Source: Deltaproteobacteria bacterium
GTDB taxonomy: Bacteria; Desulfobacterota; Syntrophia; Syntrophales; UBA2185
DNA length: 8,901 bases
Reading direction: 5' to 3'
Assembly (NCBI GenBank): GCA_026388495.1
Contig: JAPLJQ010000545.1
Coordinates: forward strand, 1 to 8,901
Numbering within the stretch: position 1 is the first letter of the stretch; each line of letters opens with the position of its first letter. A program made the position numbers and the translations under genes. The notes beneath the pieces are model-generated. The model was not told where the DNA came from. It did not search any database and saw only the letters and a list, made by a program, of their open reading frames with translations. This document shows positions 1 to 5,972 of this stretch, in pieces.

Positions 1-54
1 CAACTCAAACACCCCGCTGAAATCCGTGCATCGTTTCCCACCGAATCCCGATAT
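1..54 (-). other. Left edge: unresolved start of a further minus-strand gene
   Basis: This stretch lies just downstream of the SDR gene on the minus strand. Three readings are possible. An ATG overlapping the SDR stop as ATGA (minus strand 58 to 56) runs only 17 codons to a TGA at 7-5. A GTG at 41-39 opens a frame that stays open to the edge (first residues MGNDARISAGCLS). A GTG at 12-10 is also open to the edge. None has a convincing Shine-Dalgarno sequence or a recognisable protein motif. From the packing of the three genes before it, another operon member probably starts here or just beyond the edge. In Desulfovibrio-like biotin clusters I would expect an acyl carrier protein or ketoacyl synthase next, but the sequence does not show it. 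Confidence 0.25.
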
Positions 55-798
55 TCATTTTCCCGATGTAAGGCCGCCGTCCATTAATATGTCTGTTGCA
101 TTGATGCCTGCCGCACTGTCTGAAAGAAGAAAGAGGATGGTTTCCGCAATCTCTTTTTTGCTTATCGCCCTTTTGATCGGCACCATGTCACGGACATCCC
201 TTCCCTGCTTATTCAAGTAGTTTTTACCGCGTCCGGCGTCTATATAACCGGGACGCAGGATCGCCGTGGTTACACCGCGCTCTCCCAGTTCCAGCCCCAT
301 GTTGCGATAGAGAGCCTCCGAAGCCAGTTTGGCCGCCGCATAAAATCCCTGCCCGCAATTAGGCCTTTCTGCCGCGGAAGACGATATGAAGATCAAACGC
401 CCCCTTCTTTTTTTGAGCATGACCCGGCCGGCCCGTTTCAGGACTTCTGCACGGAAGGAGACATTTTCCGTAAAATATCGGCAAACCCTCTCCTCATCAG
501 CCGCCGCGATAAAACTTTCGTAGTTTCCCTGGGCAAGATCAACCATGAAGTCGAGATCGCCATCGATGTGACGGAACAGGGAATCCAGCGAATCACGGTC
601 TCCGAAGTTCAGATGACAGACGTCGTACTTCCCTTCCAGGGGCTCCAGATATTTTCTTATCGAGGCGAGTCCTTTTTCGTTCCTGTAAGTCAGGATGGGC
701 AGCAGCGATGCCCTTATCAAATGTTCCGACAGAGTGAGGGCAAGTTCGCAGGTGCCTCCCAGGATCAGAACGCGGACGCCGGAAAATGTGGCTGTCAT
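55..798 (-). CDS. FabG-like short-chain dehydrogenase/reductase in the biotin cluster
   Basis: A 247-residue protein of normal SDR length, presumably an NAD(P)H-dependent 3-oxoacyl (ACP- or CoA-bound) reductase of the cytoplasm. The catalytic set is visible: Asn112 (ENVSF), a Ser cluster at 139-141 (FISSSAAE), and Tyr153/Lys157 in YAAAK. RPGYIDAG (182-189) and the C-terminal ILMDGG (237-242) are typical FabG-type features. The cofactor loop is odd. Where FabG has TGxxxGxG, this protein has GGTCELAL (14-21), with the later glycines lost, and the usual NNAG is DLAQ (87-90). The ATG overlaps the stop codon of the FabZ-like gene by 4 nt (ATGA), so translation is probably coupled. Context after bioA and a dehydratase-like gene suggests the reductive step of pimeloyl-chain building. 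A general SDR of other substrate remains possible. The family call is firm; the pathway role is inferred. Confidence 0.85.
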   Translation of the reverse strand: MTATFSGVRVLILGGTCELALTLSEHLIRASLLPILTYRNEKGLASIRKYLEPLEGKYDVCHLNFGDRDSLDSLFRHIDGDLDFMVDLAQGNYESFIAAADEERVCRYFTENVSFRAEVLKRAGRVMLKKRRGRLIFISSSAAERPNCGQGFYAAAKLASEALYRNMGLELGERGVTTAILRPGYIDAGRGKNYLNKQGRDVRDMVPIKRAISKKEIAETILFLLSDSAAGINATDILMDGGLTSGK

Positions 799-1121
799 CT
801 CTTCAATGTCCCCGTGACGATTTTTTTATTTTCTCTGATGATAAAGCAAAGCAGGTGGTCATCCCGAAGCTCCATCCGAAAGGGATAACGACCGGGATGA
901 AGGAATTCCTTGAACCTGAAATTTTCTATAACAAGCTGATCGCCCGAGAAACCGGCTTCTCTCCCTGCTTTCAAAAACGCATGGACGATCAGACTTCCCG
1001 GAACGACGGGATATCCGGGAAAATGCATTTGATAAATACCGTCGGCTGGGTCGAAGAAGAAGTCGCCCTCCCACGTATCCTTATCAATTTTCCTGACTGA
1101 TCTTTTGTCGTTTTCCTTCAT
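795..1121 (-). CDS. Short FabZ-like hot-dog dehydratase-family protein with altered active site
   Basis: A 108-residue protein, shorter than FabZ (about 140-150). The segment HFPGYPVVPGSLIVHAF (33-49) matches the FabZ active-site helix motif HFPGxPVxPGVLxxEA. The catalytic His is kept (His33). The catalytic acid, 14 residues later (Glu in FabZ, Asp in FabA), is His47. The remainder (VIENFRFKEFLHPG, 63-76) resembles the FabZ strand and turn that bring in the substrate. The missing length is at the N-terminus and in the last strands. The gene sits 9 nt after bioA and overlaps the SDR start by 4 nt. The ATG at 1121 is preceded by CGGGAA at unusually short spacing. By context it should act on 3-hydroxyacyl intermediates of a pimeloyl precursor. 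Because the acid is missing it may instead be a low-activity enzyme, an acyl-binding partner or a thioesterase-like protein. Fold assignment good, activity uncertain. Confidence 0.75.
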   Translation of the reverse strand: MKENDKRSVRKIDKDTWEGDFFFDPADGIYQMHFPGYPVVPGSLIVHAFLKAGREAGFSGDQLVIENFRFKEFLHPGRYPFRMELRDDHLLCFIIRENKKIVTGTLKR

Positions 1122-1130
1122 TTCCCGGCC

Positions 1131-2498
1131 TTATTGATCGGTGACAACCCTTATCGCCTCATACACCGTTTCACAGAGCTTATCGATCTCACCGTATGAA
1201 ATGCTGAGGGGCGGCATCAGGACGATGACATCGCCTAAGGGGCGGACAATGACACCCCTTTCCCTTGCCTCCATAATCACCCTGTGGCCGGTTCTCTTCT
1301 CCGGAGGAAAAAGTTCCTTCGCTTTTCTGTCTCCCACCAGCTCTATACCCACCATGACCCCGCACTGACGAACCTCGCCGACATGGGACAGCTCGGCAAA
1401 AGGTTGCAGTTTTTTTGCCAGGTGCGCGATTTTTCCCTGGAGACTGCCGATCGTGTTCTCCTCTTCAAAAATTTCCAGGCTGGCAATGGATGCAGCGCAG
1501 GCCAACGGATTTCCCGTAAAGGTATGTCCGTGGAAAAACGTCTTGAATTCTTCGTACTCCCCCAGAAATCCCTCGTAAATTTTATCGGTCGCAAGAGTCG
1601 CCGCGAGGGGCATGTAACCGCCCGTAATTCCTTTGGACAGGGCCATGATATCCGGGGATACGCCCTCATGCTCGCAGGCGAACATTTTTCCAGTCTTGCC
1701 GAAGCCCACGGCCACTTCGTCGGCGATCATGAAAATGTTATAGCGGGTGCAAAGATCTCTTATACCTTTCAGGTATCCCGGCGGCTGGATCAGAATTCCT
1801 CCGGCCCCCTGGACCATGGGTTCCATGACAAGAGCCGCGATTTCAAGGTGATGGTCTTCCATGATCTCTTCCACCAGCGTCAGGCATGCCAGCCGGCAGT
1901 AAGGATAAGACGTTCCCAGAGGACAGCGGTAACAATAGGGCGATTCCACCTTGAAGGACGGGAAAAGGAGGTCTTTATACATGGCATGGAACAGACCGAT
2001 CCCCCCGACGCTTACAGAACCTATGGTGTCTCCGTGATAGCCGTTGGACAGGTGGATGAATTTCTTTTTATTACTATTTCCCTCCGGAGCCTGCCGGTGG
2101 TACTGGAAGGCTATCTTCAGGGCAATTTCATTTGCCGTGGAGCCGTTGTCGGAATAGAAAACCTTCGTCAATCCCCTCGGGGCGATCTCAATCAACTTTT
2201 TCGCCAGCCGGATCGCCGGAATATGGGAAAGCCCCAGAAGAGTGGAGTGGGCAATTTTACCAAGCTGCTTTCTGACGGCATGATCCAGCGTCTCCTTCCG
2301 GTGGCCGTGCACATTGGTCCAGAGAGAAGAAACCCCGTCAATGTAGCGATTGCCGTCGATGTCAATCAAAACGCATCCTTCCCCTCCTTCAATGATAAGA
2401 GGTTTTTCCTCCATATAACCCTTCATCTGGGTAAAGGGATGCCAGATGTACTTTTTATCATCACGTTCCAAAGCTTCCTTTTGTTCAGCGGTTATCAT
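1131..2498 (-). CDS. bioA: Adenosylmethionine-8-amino-7-oxononanoate aminotransferase (DAPA synthase)
   Basis: A 455-residue class III, PLP-dependent aminotransferase that converts 7-keto-8-aminopelargonate to 7,8-diaminopelargonate, the third of the four conserved ring-building steps of biotin synthesis; it is cytoplasmic and normally a dimer. Visible landmarks are the N-terminal YIWHPFTQM (17-25), SSLWTNVHGH (57-66, substrate-pocket Trp60), the PLP-phosphate loop DNGSTANE (117-124), GYHGDT (153-158), the cofactor Asp260 in IADEV, and the Schiff-base Lys289 in LSKGITGG. HGHTFTGNPLAC (323-334) is also characteristic. Four cysteines at 189, 192, 201 and 205 (YCYRCP...C...C) form a compact group, which I recall from Bacillus-like BioA sequences; its role is unclear to me. 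The amino donor (S-adenosylmethionine or lysine) cannot be decided here. The ATG at 2498 has only a weak ribosome site, but residues 17 onward fix the frame. It is followed 9 nt later by the FabZ-like gene. Confidence 0.96.
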   Translation of the reverse strand: MITAEQKEALERDDKKYIWHPFTQMKGYMEEKPLIIEGGEGCVLIDIDGNRYIDGVSSLWTNVHGHRKETLDHAVRKQLGKIAHSTLLGLSHIPAIRLAKKLIEIAPRGLTKVFYSDNGSTANEIALKIAFQYHRQAPEGNSNKKKFIHLSNGYHGDTIGSVSVGGIGLFHAMYKDLLFPSFKVESPYCYRCPLGTSYPYCRLACLTLVEEIMEDHHLEIAALVMEPMVQGAGGILIQPPGYLKGIRDLCTRYNIFMIADEVAVGFGKTGKMFACEHEGVSPDIMALSKGITGGYMPLAATLATDKIYEGFLGEYEEFKTFFHGHTFTGNPLACAASIASLEIFEEENTIGSLQGKIAHLAKKLQPFAELSHVGEVRQCGVMVGIELVGDRKAKELFPPEKRTGHRVIMEARERGVIVRPLGDVIVLMPPLSISYGEIDKLCETVYEAIRVVTDQ

Positions 2499-2533
2499 AT
2501 CTTATCTTAACCCCGATCATTGAATTCTGAATC

Positions 2534-2684
2534 TTGACGAACTCGTAAAGTCTGAAAATCCCAACTTTGTCATTCCGGACTTGATCCGGAATCCACTCCT
2601 TTACAGTAGTTACATTTACTCTGGATACCGGCTTTCGCCGGTATGACTAATTCGAGGCTTTTGCGATACTTCACGAACTCATCA
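2534..2684. repeat. MITE-like palindromic element between birA and bioA
   Basis: About 151 bp that fold back on themselves. The left arm (about 2534-2596) and the reverse complement of the right arm (about 2621-2684) align imperfectly over some 60 bases, beginning TTGAcGAacTCGTaAAGT on the left and TTGAtGAgtTCGTgAAGT on the right (lower case marks differences). Inside each arm is a perfect 8-bp hairpin: ATTCCGGA/TCCGGAAT at 2572-2592 with a 5-nt loop, and ATACCGGC/GCCGGTAT at 2625-2644 with a 4-nt loop. The tcattccgg...ccggaatcca wording is typical of dispersed, non-coding palindromic repeats in proteobacterial intergenic regions. No transposase and no clear target duplication are seen. It sits downstream of birA and upstream of bioA, where the hairpins could weaken or end transcription. 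Confidence 0.7.
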
Positions 2685-2736
2685 AACGTTGATAAACGGT
2701 AGAATCCTTCGTGATGCTATTCATCTTTAAAATGAT

Positions 2737-3714
2737 TCAACAGAGCGTTATATCTCCGGAAATGATTTTCCTGAGGTTTCCTTCGTGATCCTTCAGGATC
2801 AAAAAACCATCTTCATCAATATCCTGAACGACTCCCTCATGCGTATGATCAATTAAATCCACGCGGATTTGTTTTCCCGGCATATCCGAAAGCTGCTTCC
2901 ATCGATTCATAATGGGGTGGAAGCCTCCGACGCTGAACATTTCGTAATACATCTCCAGCCACTCAAGGTAGGTGCGAAGGAGAGTAATCCGTTGGGAGAC
3001 TTCCCCCGTCTCCAATAAAATGGATGTGGCCAGGTTTCTGATGTCGGAAGGGAAGCTTTCACAAGGCATGTTGACATTGACGCCGATACCGATGACAACA
3101 TAGTGAATCCTGTCCATTTCGGCGCTGATTTCCGTGAGAATACCCGCCAGTTTCTTTCCATTTACGAGGATATCATTGGGCCATTTGATATTGACGCGCA
3201 GAGGTGTAAGAGAAAGGATCGTTTCAGCCACGGCAACGGAGGCCATAAGGGTCAATTTTGGCGCCTCGTGCGGCGATATCCGCGGCCTCAGAACAACGGA
3301 GGCGTATATCCCCTCACCGGAAGGAGAAAACCAGTACCTCCCCCTTCTTCCTTTCCCCTGTGTCTGCTTTTCTGCAATAACGACGGTGCCTTCGGGTGCT
3401 CCCTCAGCCGCCAAATGCTCTGCCCTGATATTGGTGGAATCCGTGTCCCTGAAATAAACGATATCACGCTTTCCGAATACATTTGTTTTCAGTCCTTCCC
3501 TGATTTCATTCGGGAGGAGCGAATCGGTCATCTGCCTGAGGAAGTAGCCTTTTTTCCTCGAGGATTCGATGATATACCCTTCATCTTTCAATGTACGGAT
3601 ATGCTTCCAGATGGCCGACCGGGAGATTGTCAGGTTGCGGCCCAAAAACTCACCCGAGACCCATGATCCTTTTCCCGCCTTCAAACTCATCAGAAGCTGG
3701 TCTTTTGTCGACAT
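2737..3714 (-). CDS. birA: Bifunctional biotin-protein ligase / biotin operon repressor
   Basis: A 325-residue, full-length group II BirA. It activates biotin to biotinyl-5'-AMP, transfers it to carrier-protein lysines, and when loaded represses biotin genes. Residues 1-60 are a winged helix-turn-helix (ISRSAIWKHIRTLKDEGY, 30-47, then SSRKKGYFL). The catalytic core shows DSTN (92-95), the biotinyl-AMP loop QGKGRRGRYW (119-128), KWPNDI (177-182) and KLAGILTE (188-195). The SH3-like C-terminal domain follows from about residue 275. The frame is open upstream to an ATG at 3849, but the extra 45 residues would run across the operator and promoters and have no family match. MSTKDQLL at 3714 is where BirA proteins begin, so that start was chosen. 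The predicted TSS lies almost on this ATG. The gene faces away from bioB and points towards bioA. Confidence 0.96.
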   Translation of the reverse strand: MSTKDQLLMSLKAGKGSWVSGEFLGRNLTISRSAIWKHIRTLKDEGYIIESSRKKGYFLRQMTDSLLPNEIREGLKTNVFGKRDIVYFRDTDSTNIRAEHLAAEGAPEGTVVIAEKQTQGKGRRGRYWFSPSGEGIYASVVLRPRISPHEAPKLTLMASVAVAETILSLTPLRVNIKWPNDILVNGKKLAGILTEISAEMDRIHYVVIGIGVNVNMPCESFPSDIRNLATSILLETGEVSQRITLLRTYLEWLEMYYEMFSVGGFHPIMNRWKQLSDMPGKQIRVDLIDHTHEGVVQDIDEDGFLILKDHEGNLRKIISGDITLC

Positions 3715-3721
3715 GGCGTGG

Positions 3722-3750
3722 CCTATACCATCCCGCCGGCTATATGTCAA
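3722..3750 (-). promoter_or_regulatory. Predicted birA promoter (sigma-70 type, extended -10)
   Basis: On the minus strand TTGACA (3750-3745) is followed by a 17-nt spacer and TATAGG (3727-3722). A TG-n extension lies directly before the -10 (3730-3728). The -35 lies entirely inside the left operator arm, so a bound BirA dimer would cover it. Transcription should start near 3715, on or next to the birA ATG at 3714. Confidence 0.65.
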
Positions 3751-3777
3751 CCATATATTTATTTGTGGTTGACATAT
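3742..3777. promoter_or_regulatory. BirA operator (bio box)
   Basis: A perfect 12-bp inverted repeat, ATATGTCAACCA (3742-3753) and TGGTTGACATAT (3766-3777), separated by 12 bp. The cores GTCAACC and GGTTGAC are 14 bp apart, which fits the known BirA site layout (GTAAACC, 14-15 bp, GGTTTAC; variants with GTCAACC occur). It lies between the divergent genes birA, which encodes the repressor, and bioB. This is strong positional support for autoregulation. Confidence 0.92.
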
Positions 3778-3797
3778 GCTTCCGACTCTGGTATCTG
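3769..3797 (+). promoter_or_regulatory. Predicted bioB promoter (sigma-70 type, extended -10)
   Basis: TTGACA (3769-3774), a 17-nt spacer, then TATCTG (3792-3797) with a TG-n extension at 3789-3791. The -35 lies in the right operator arm, so BirA would block it. The start would fall near 3804, leaving a leader of about 97 nt before bioB. The leader has a GC-rich stem GCCTGC/GCAGGC (3835-3840 with 3851-3856, 10-nt loop) and a smaller GCGG/CCGC stem (3860-3863 with 3869-3872). No known riboswitch pattern is seen. The -10 is weak apart from the extension. Confidence 0.6.
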
Positions 3798-3900
3798 GCA
3801 AAGCGCGTTCCCCGGAACTGTTCGCAAATACGACGCCTGCCATCCACATAGCAGGCTGTGCGGGATGTCCGCCTTCTCATCAGGCAAAGGAGAAAAACAG

Positions 3901-4887
3901 ATGATCAATAGAAAAATCGCCCATGTTGCGGAAAAAATCGCCCATGACGGTGAATTCGCCGTTTCTTATGAAGATGCCTGCGGACTTGCGGCGCTTCCGG
4001 AAACCGATACGATGGACCTTTTATTTTGCGCCAACAACATCAATAAGAGGTTCAAGAAATCCATCATTGTCTGTTCCATTATCAACGCCAAATCAGGTCT
4101 CTGTTCGGAGGATTGCGCTTTCTGTGCCCAATCGTCGTATCATCAAACCGGAATTGAGACGTACCCCTTTTTAAAGGAAGATGACGTTGTGGAACACGCC
4201 CTCAGGATGCACGAGGCGGGCGCTACTAAATATTCCATGGTTACAAGCGGTTACATGCTAACCGATGAAGAAGTTTCTATTGCATGCGGCGCCGCCGCAA
4301 CGATTGTCGAAAAAACAGGGATTACCGTTTGCGCTTCCCCCGGAATGATCACCGCGTCCCTGGCGCGTCGACTGAAGGAGGGAGGCATTACCTTTTACCA
4401 TCATAATCTGGAAACCGCCCGGAGCTATTTTGATCACATGTGCACCACCCATTCCTACGATGAAGATATTCAGGCGGTAAGAATCGCAAAATCATCGGGC
4501 ATGAAGGTGTGCTCGGGGGGCATCCTGGGGCTGGGCGAAACCTGGGAGCAACGGGTTGAACTGGCATGCACCATCAGGGACCTCAATGTGGATGGGATAC
4601 CGATCAACTTTCTCAACCCCATCCGCGGCACCAAAATGGAAAACCGTCCCCTCCTATCGCCTGCGGAGGCTTTGAAATGCATCGCCCTTTTCAGATTGAT
4701 CAACCCGGGCAAAGACATCATCATATGCGGGGGAAGAGAGGTAACGCTAAGGGATTATCAATCCTGGATTTTTCTGGCCGGCGCCAACGGTCTTATGATC
4801 GGCCACTATCTGACGACACAGGGACGAAATATTAAGATGGATCTGGACATGATGGCAGACAGTCAATCCTGGCTGAATGAGAAATAA
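3901..4887 (+). CDS. bioB: Biotin synthase, radical SAM enzyme, type II-like cysteine set
   Basis: A 328-residue radical SAM protein that inserts sulfur into dethiobiotin, the last step of biotin synthesis. The SAM-binding 4Fe-4S motif is CSEDCAFC (Cys68, 72, 75). Of the E. coli auxiliary-cluster ligands (C97, C128, C188, R260), two are conserved here as Cys144 (TVCASPG) and Cys204 (KVCSGGILGLGET). The C97 position is Ser112 (YSMVTSG), the Arg position is Ile274, and there is a new Cys276 in ICGGRE. That is the pattern I recall for type II BioB of obligate anaerobes, which carry a 4Fe-5S auxiliary cluster. The start at 3901 has AAAGGAG (3886-3892) 8 nt upstream, and MINRKIAHVA fits the family. 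The longer reading frame from 3718 would cross the operator and was rejected. The gene is divergent from birA and monocistronic as far as seen. Confidence 0.96.
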   Translation: MINRKIAHVAEKIAHDGEFAVSYEDACGLAALPETDTMDLLFCANNINKRFKKSIIVCSIINAKSGLCSEDCAFCAQSSYHQTGIETYPFLKEDDVVEHALRMHEAGATKYSMVTSGYMLTDEEVSIACGAAATIVEKTGITVCASPGMITASLARRLKEGGITFYHHNLETARSYFDHMCTTHSYDEDIQAVRIAKSSGMKVCSGGILGLGETWEQRVELACTIRDLNVDGIPINFLNPIRGTKMENRPLLSPAEALKCIALFRLINPGKDIIICGGREVTLRDYQSWIFLAGANGLMIGHYLTTQGRNIKMDLDMMADSQSWLNEK

Positions 4888-4929
4888 AACCCATCTTTTT
4901 CAAGGCGCCGTCGTTCTCTTCCTTTCTTC

Positions 4930-4959
4930 TTGACGTTCGGGCCCCTTATTCCCTATACT
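4930..4959 (+). promoter_or_regulatory. Predicted promoter of the ABC exporter genes
   Basis: TTGACG (4930-4935), an 18-nt spacer and TATACT (4954-4959) match the sigma-70 pattern at ten of twelve positions. They lie in the 103-bp gap between bioB and the ABC gene, about 30 nt before its ATG. No clear rho-independent terminator for bioB is visible in this gap. Confidence 0.65.
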
Positions 4960-4990
4960 TGACCGACCTGGAAGGGAGCCCGTATCAAAG

Positions 4991-5968
4991 ATGGCCATCA
5001 TAGAAACCCGTGCCCTTGCGAAAACGTACGGCAAGATACAAGCCGTGCGCGGCATCGACCTGAACATAGAGAAGGGTGAAATCTTCGGACTCCTCGGTCC
5101 CAACGGGGCGGGCAAGACCACCACCATCGGCATGCTCTGCACCATCGTCCGCCCGAGTTCAGGGAGCGCTTCCATAGCCGGTCATGACATCGTGAGGGAG
5201 CCTGCGGAAGTGAGGCGCAACGTGGGCATCGTCTTTCAGGATCCCACGCTGGACACCATCCTTACCGGCCGCGAGAACCTCAAACTCCACGCACTCCTCT
5301 ATGGCGTCCCCTCAGATATTCGGGAAAAAAGAATAAAGGAGCTCCTGGAACTCGTTGACCTGAAGGACCGTGCCAAAGATATCACACGCACTTATTCGGG
5401 AGGGATGCGGCGAAGACTTGAACTGGCCCGCGGCCTTTTACACCGGCCGGCGGTGCTTTTCCTCGACGAACCGACGCTGGGTCTCGACCCGCAGACAAGA
5501 GCGCGCATATGGGACTATATCAGGAAGATGGCTCAGAAGGAGCAGACCACCATCGTGCTCACCACCCATTACATGGAGGAGGCAGAGCAGGTCTGCGACC
5601 GGGTGGGCATTATCGACCATGGCAGGATCATAGCCCTTGGCTCCCCGGAGGATCTTAAGGAGTCCATGGGCGGGCACATGGTGATTCTGCGGATGAAGGA
5701 GGCGCCCCTTGACAGGATACGCGCCCTGCCCTACGTCTCGGAGGCGACGCAAAACGACGACATAGTGGAGATTACCATGGAGGAGGCCCATCTCCACCTG
5801 CCTGATCTCCTCTTGAATATCCGGAACGTGGAGTGTGTGGAGACGAGGGCGCCCACGCTCAATGACGTATTCATCAAGCTGACGGGACGGGACATACGGG
5901 AAGAGGAAATCGAGGATTCCGGCGGCTGGGTGGAGTCTGTGGCCCGATATCGCCAGAGGGGACATTGA
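4991..5968 (+). CDS. ABC exporter ATP-binding protein, DrrA-type
   Basis: A 325-residue ATPase subunit of an ABC-2 type exporter, acting at the cytoplasmic face of the inner membrane. All motifs are intact: Walker A GPNGAGKT (36-43), Q-loop Gln83 (VFQDP), signature YSGGM (135-139), Walker B LFLDEPT (156-162, Asp159/Glu160), D-loop GLDP (164-167) and the switch His193 (TTHY). Residues about 225-302 form the C-terminal regulatory domain common in DrrA/CcmA-like exporter ATPases, ending in PTLNDVFIKLTGRDIR (288-303). A short tail of about 20 residues follows. AAGGGAG (4972-4978) precedes the ATG at a longish spacing of 12 nt. The permease gene begins 4 nt after the stop, so the two form one transport unit. 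The family includes drug, antibiotic, polysaccharide and lipid exporters. Nothing here identifies the substrate. Confidence 0.95.
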   Translation: MAIIETRALAKTYGKIQAVRGIDLNIEKGEIFGLLGPNGAGKTTTIGMLCTIVRPSSGSASIAGHDIVREPAEVRRNVGIVFQDPTLDTILTGRENLKLHALLYGVPSDIREKRIKELLELVDLKDRAKDITRTYSGGMRRRLELARGLLHRPAVLFLDEPTLGLDPQTRARIWDYIRKMAQKEQTTIVLTTHYMEEAEQVCDRVGIIDHGRIIALGSPEDLKESMGGHMVILRMKEAPLDRIRALPYVSEATQNDDIVEITMEEAHLHLPDLLLNIRNVECVETRAPTLNDVFIKLTGRDIREEEIEDSGGWVESVARYRQRGH

Positions 5969-5972
5969 GACC

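Noticed and set aside
1284..2510. 408-codon open frame on the plus strand
   Set aside because: It lies wholly antisense to bioA, whose protein has all family motifs; the antisense translation shows no recognisable domain.
2534..2684. CRISPR array or transposon gene remnant
   Set aside because: The repeats are inverted arms of one palindrome rather than direct repeats with spacers, and no coding frame for a transposase is present.
3103..3666. 187-codon open frame on the plus strand
   Set aside because: Antisense to the conserved birA core and without any family features.
3715..3849. N-terminal extension of BirA by 45 residues
   Set aside because: It would translate across the operator and both promoters, and has no match to the BirA N-terminus, which begins with the helix-turn-helix.
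3718..3900. N-terminal extension of BioB by 61 residues
   Set aside because: It begins upstream of the predicted promoter and operator; the ATG at 3901 has a strong AAAGGAG and normal family length.
3804..3900. Possible riboswitch in the bioB leader
   Set aside because: Only two short stems are seen, no known biotin- or SAM-binding pattern, and control is already explained by the BirA operator.
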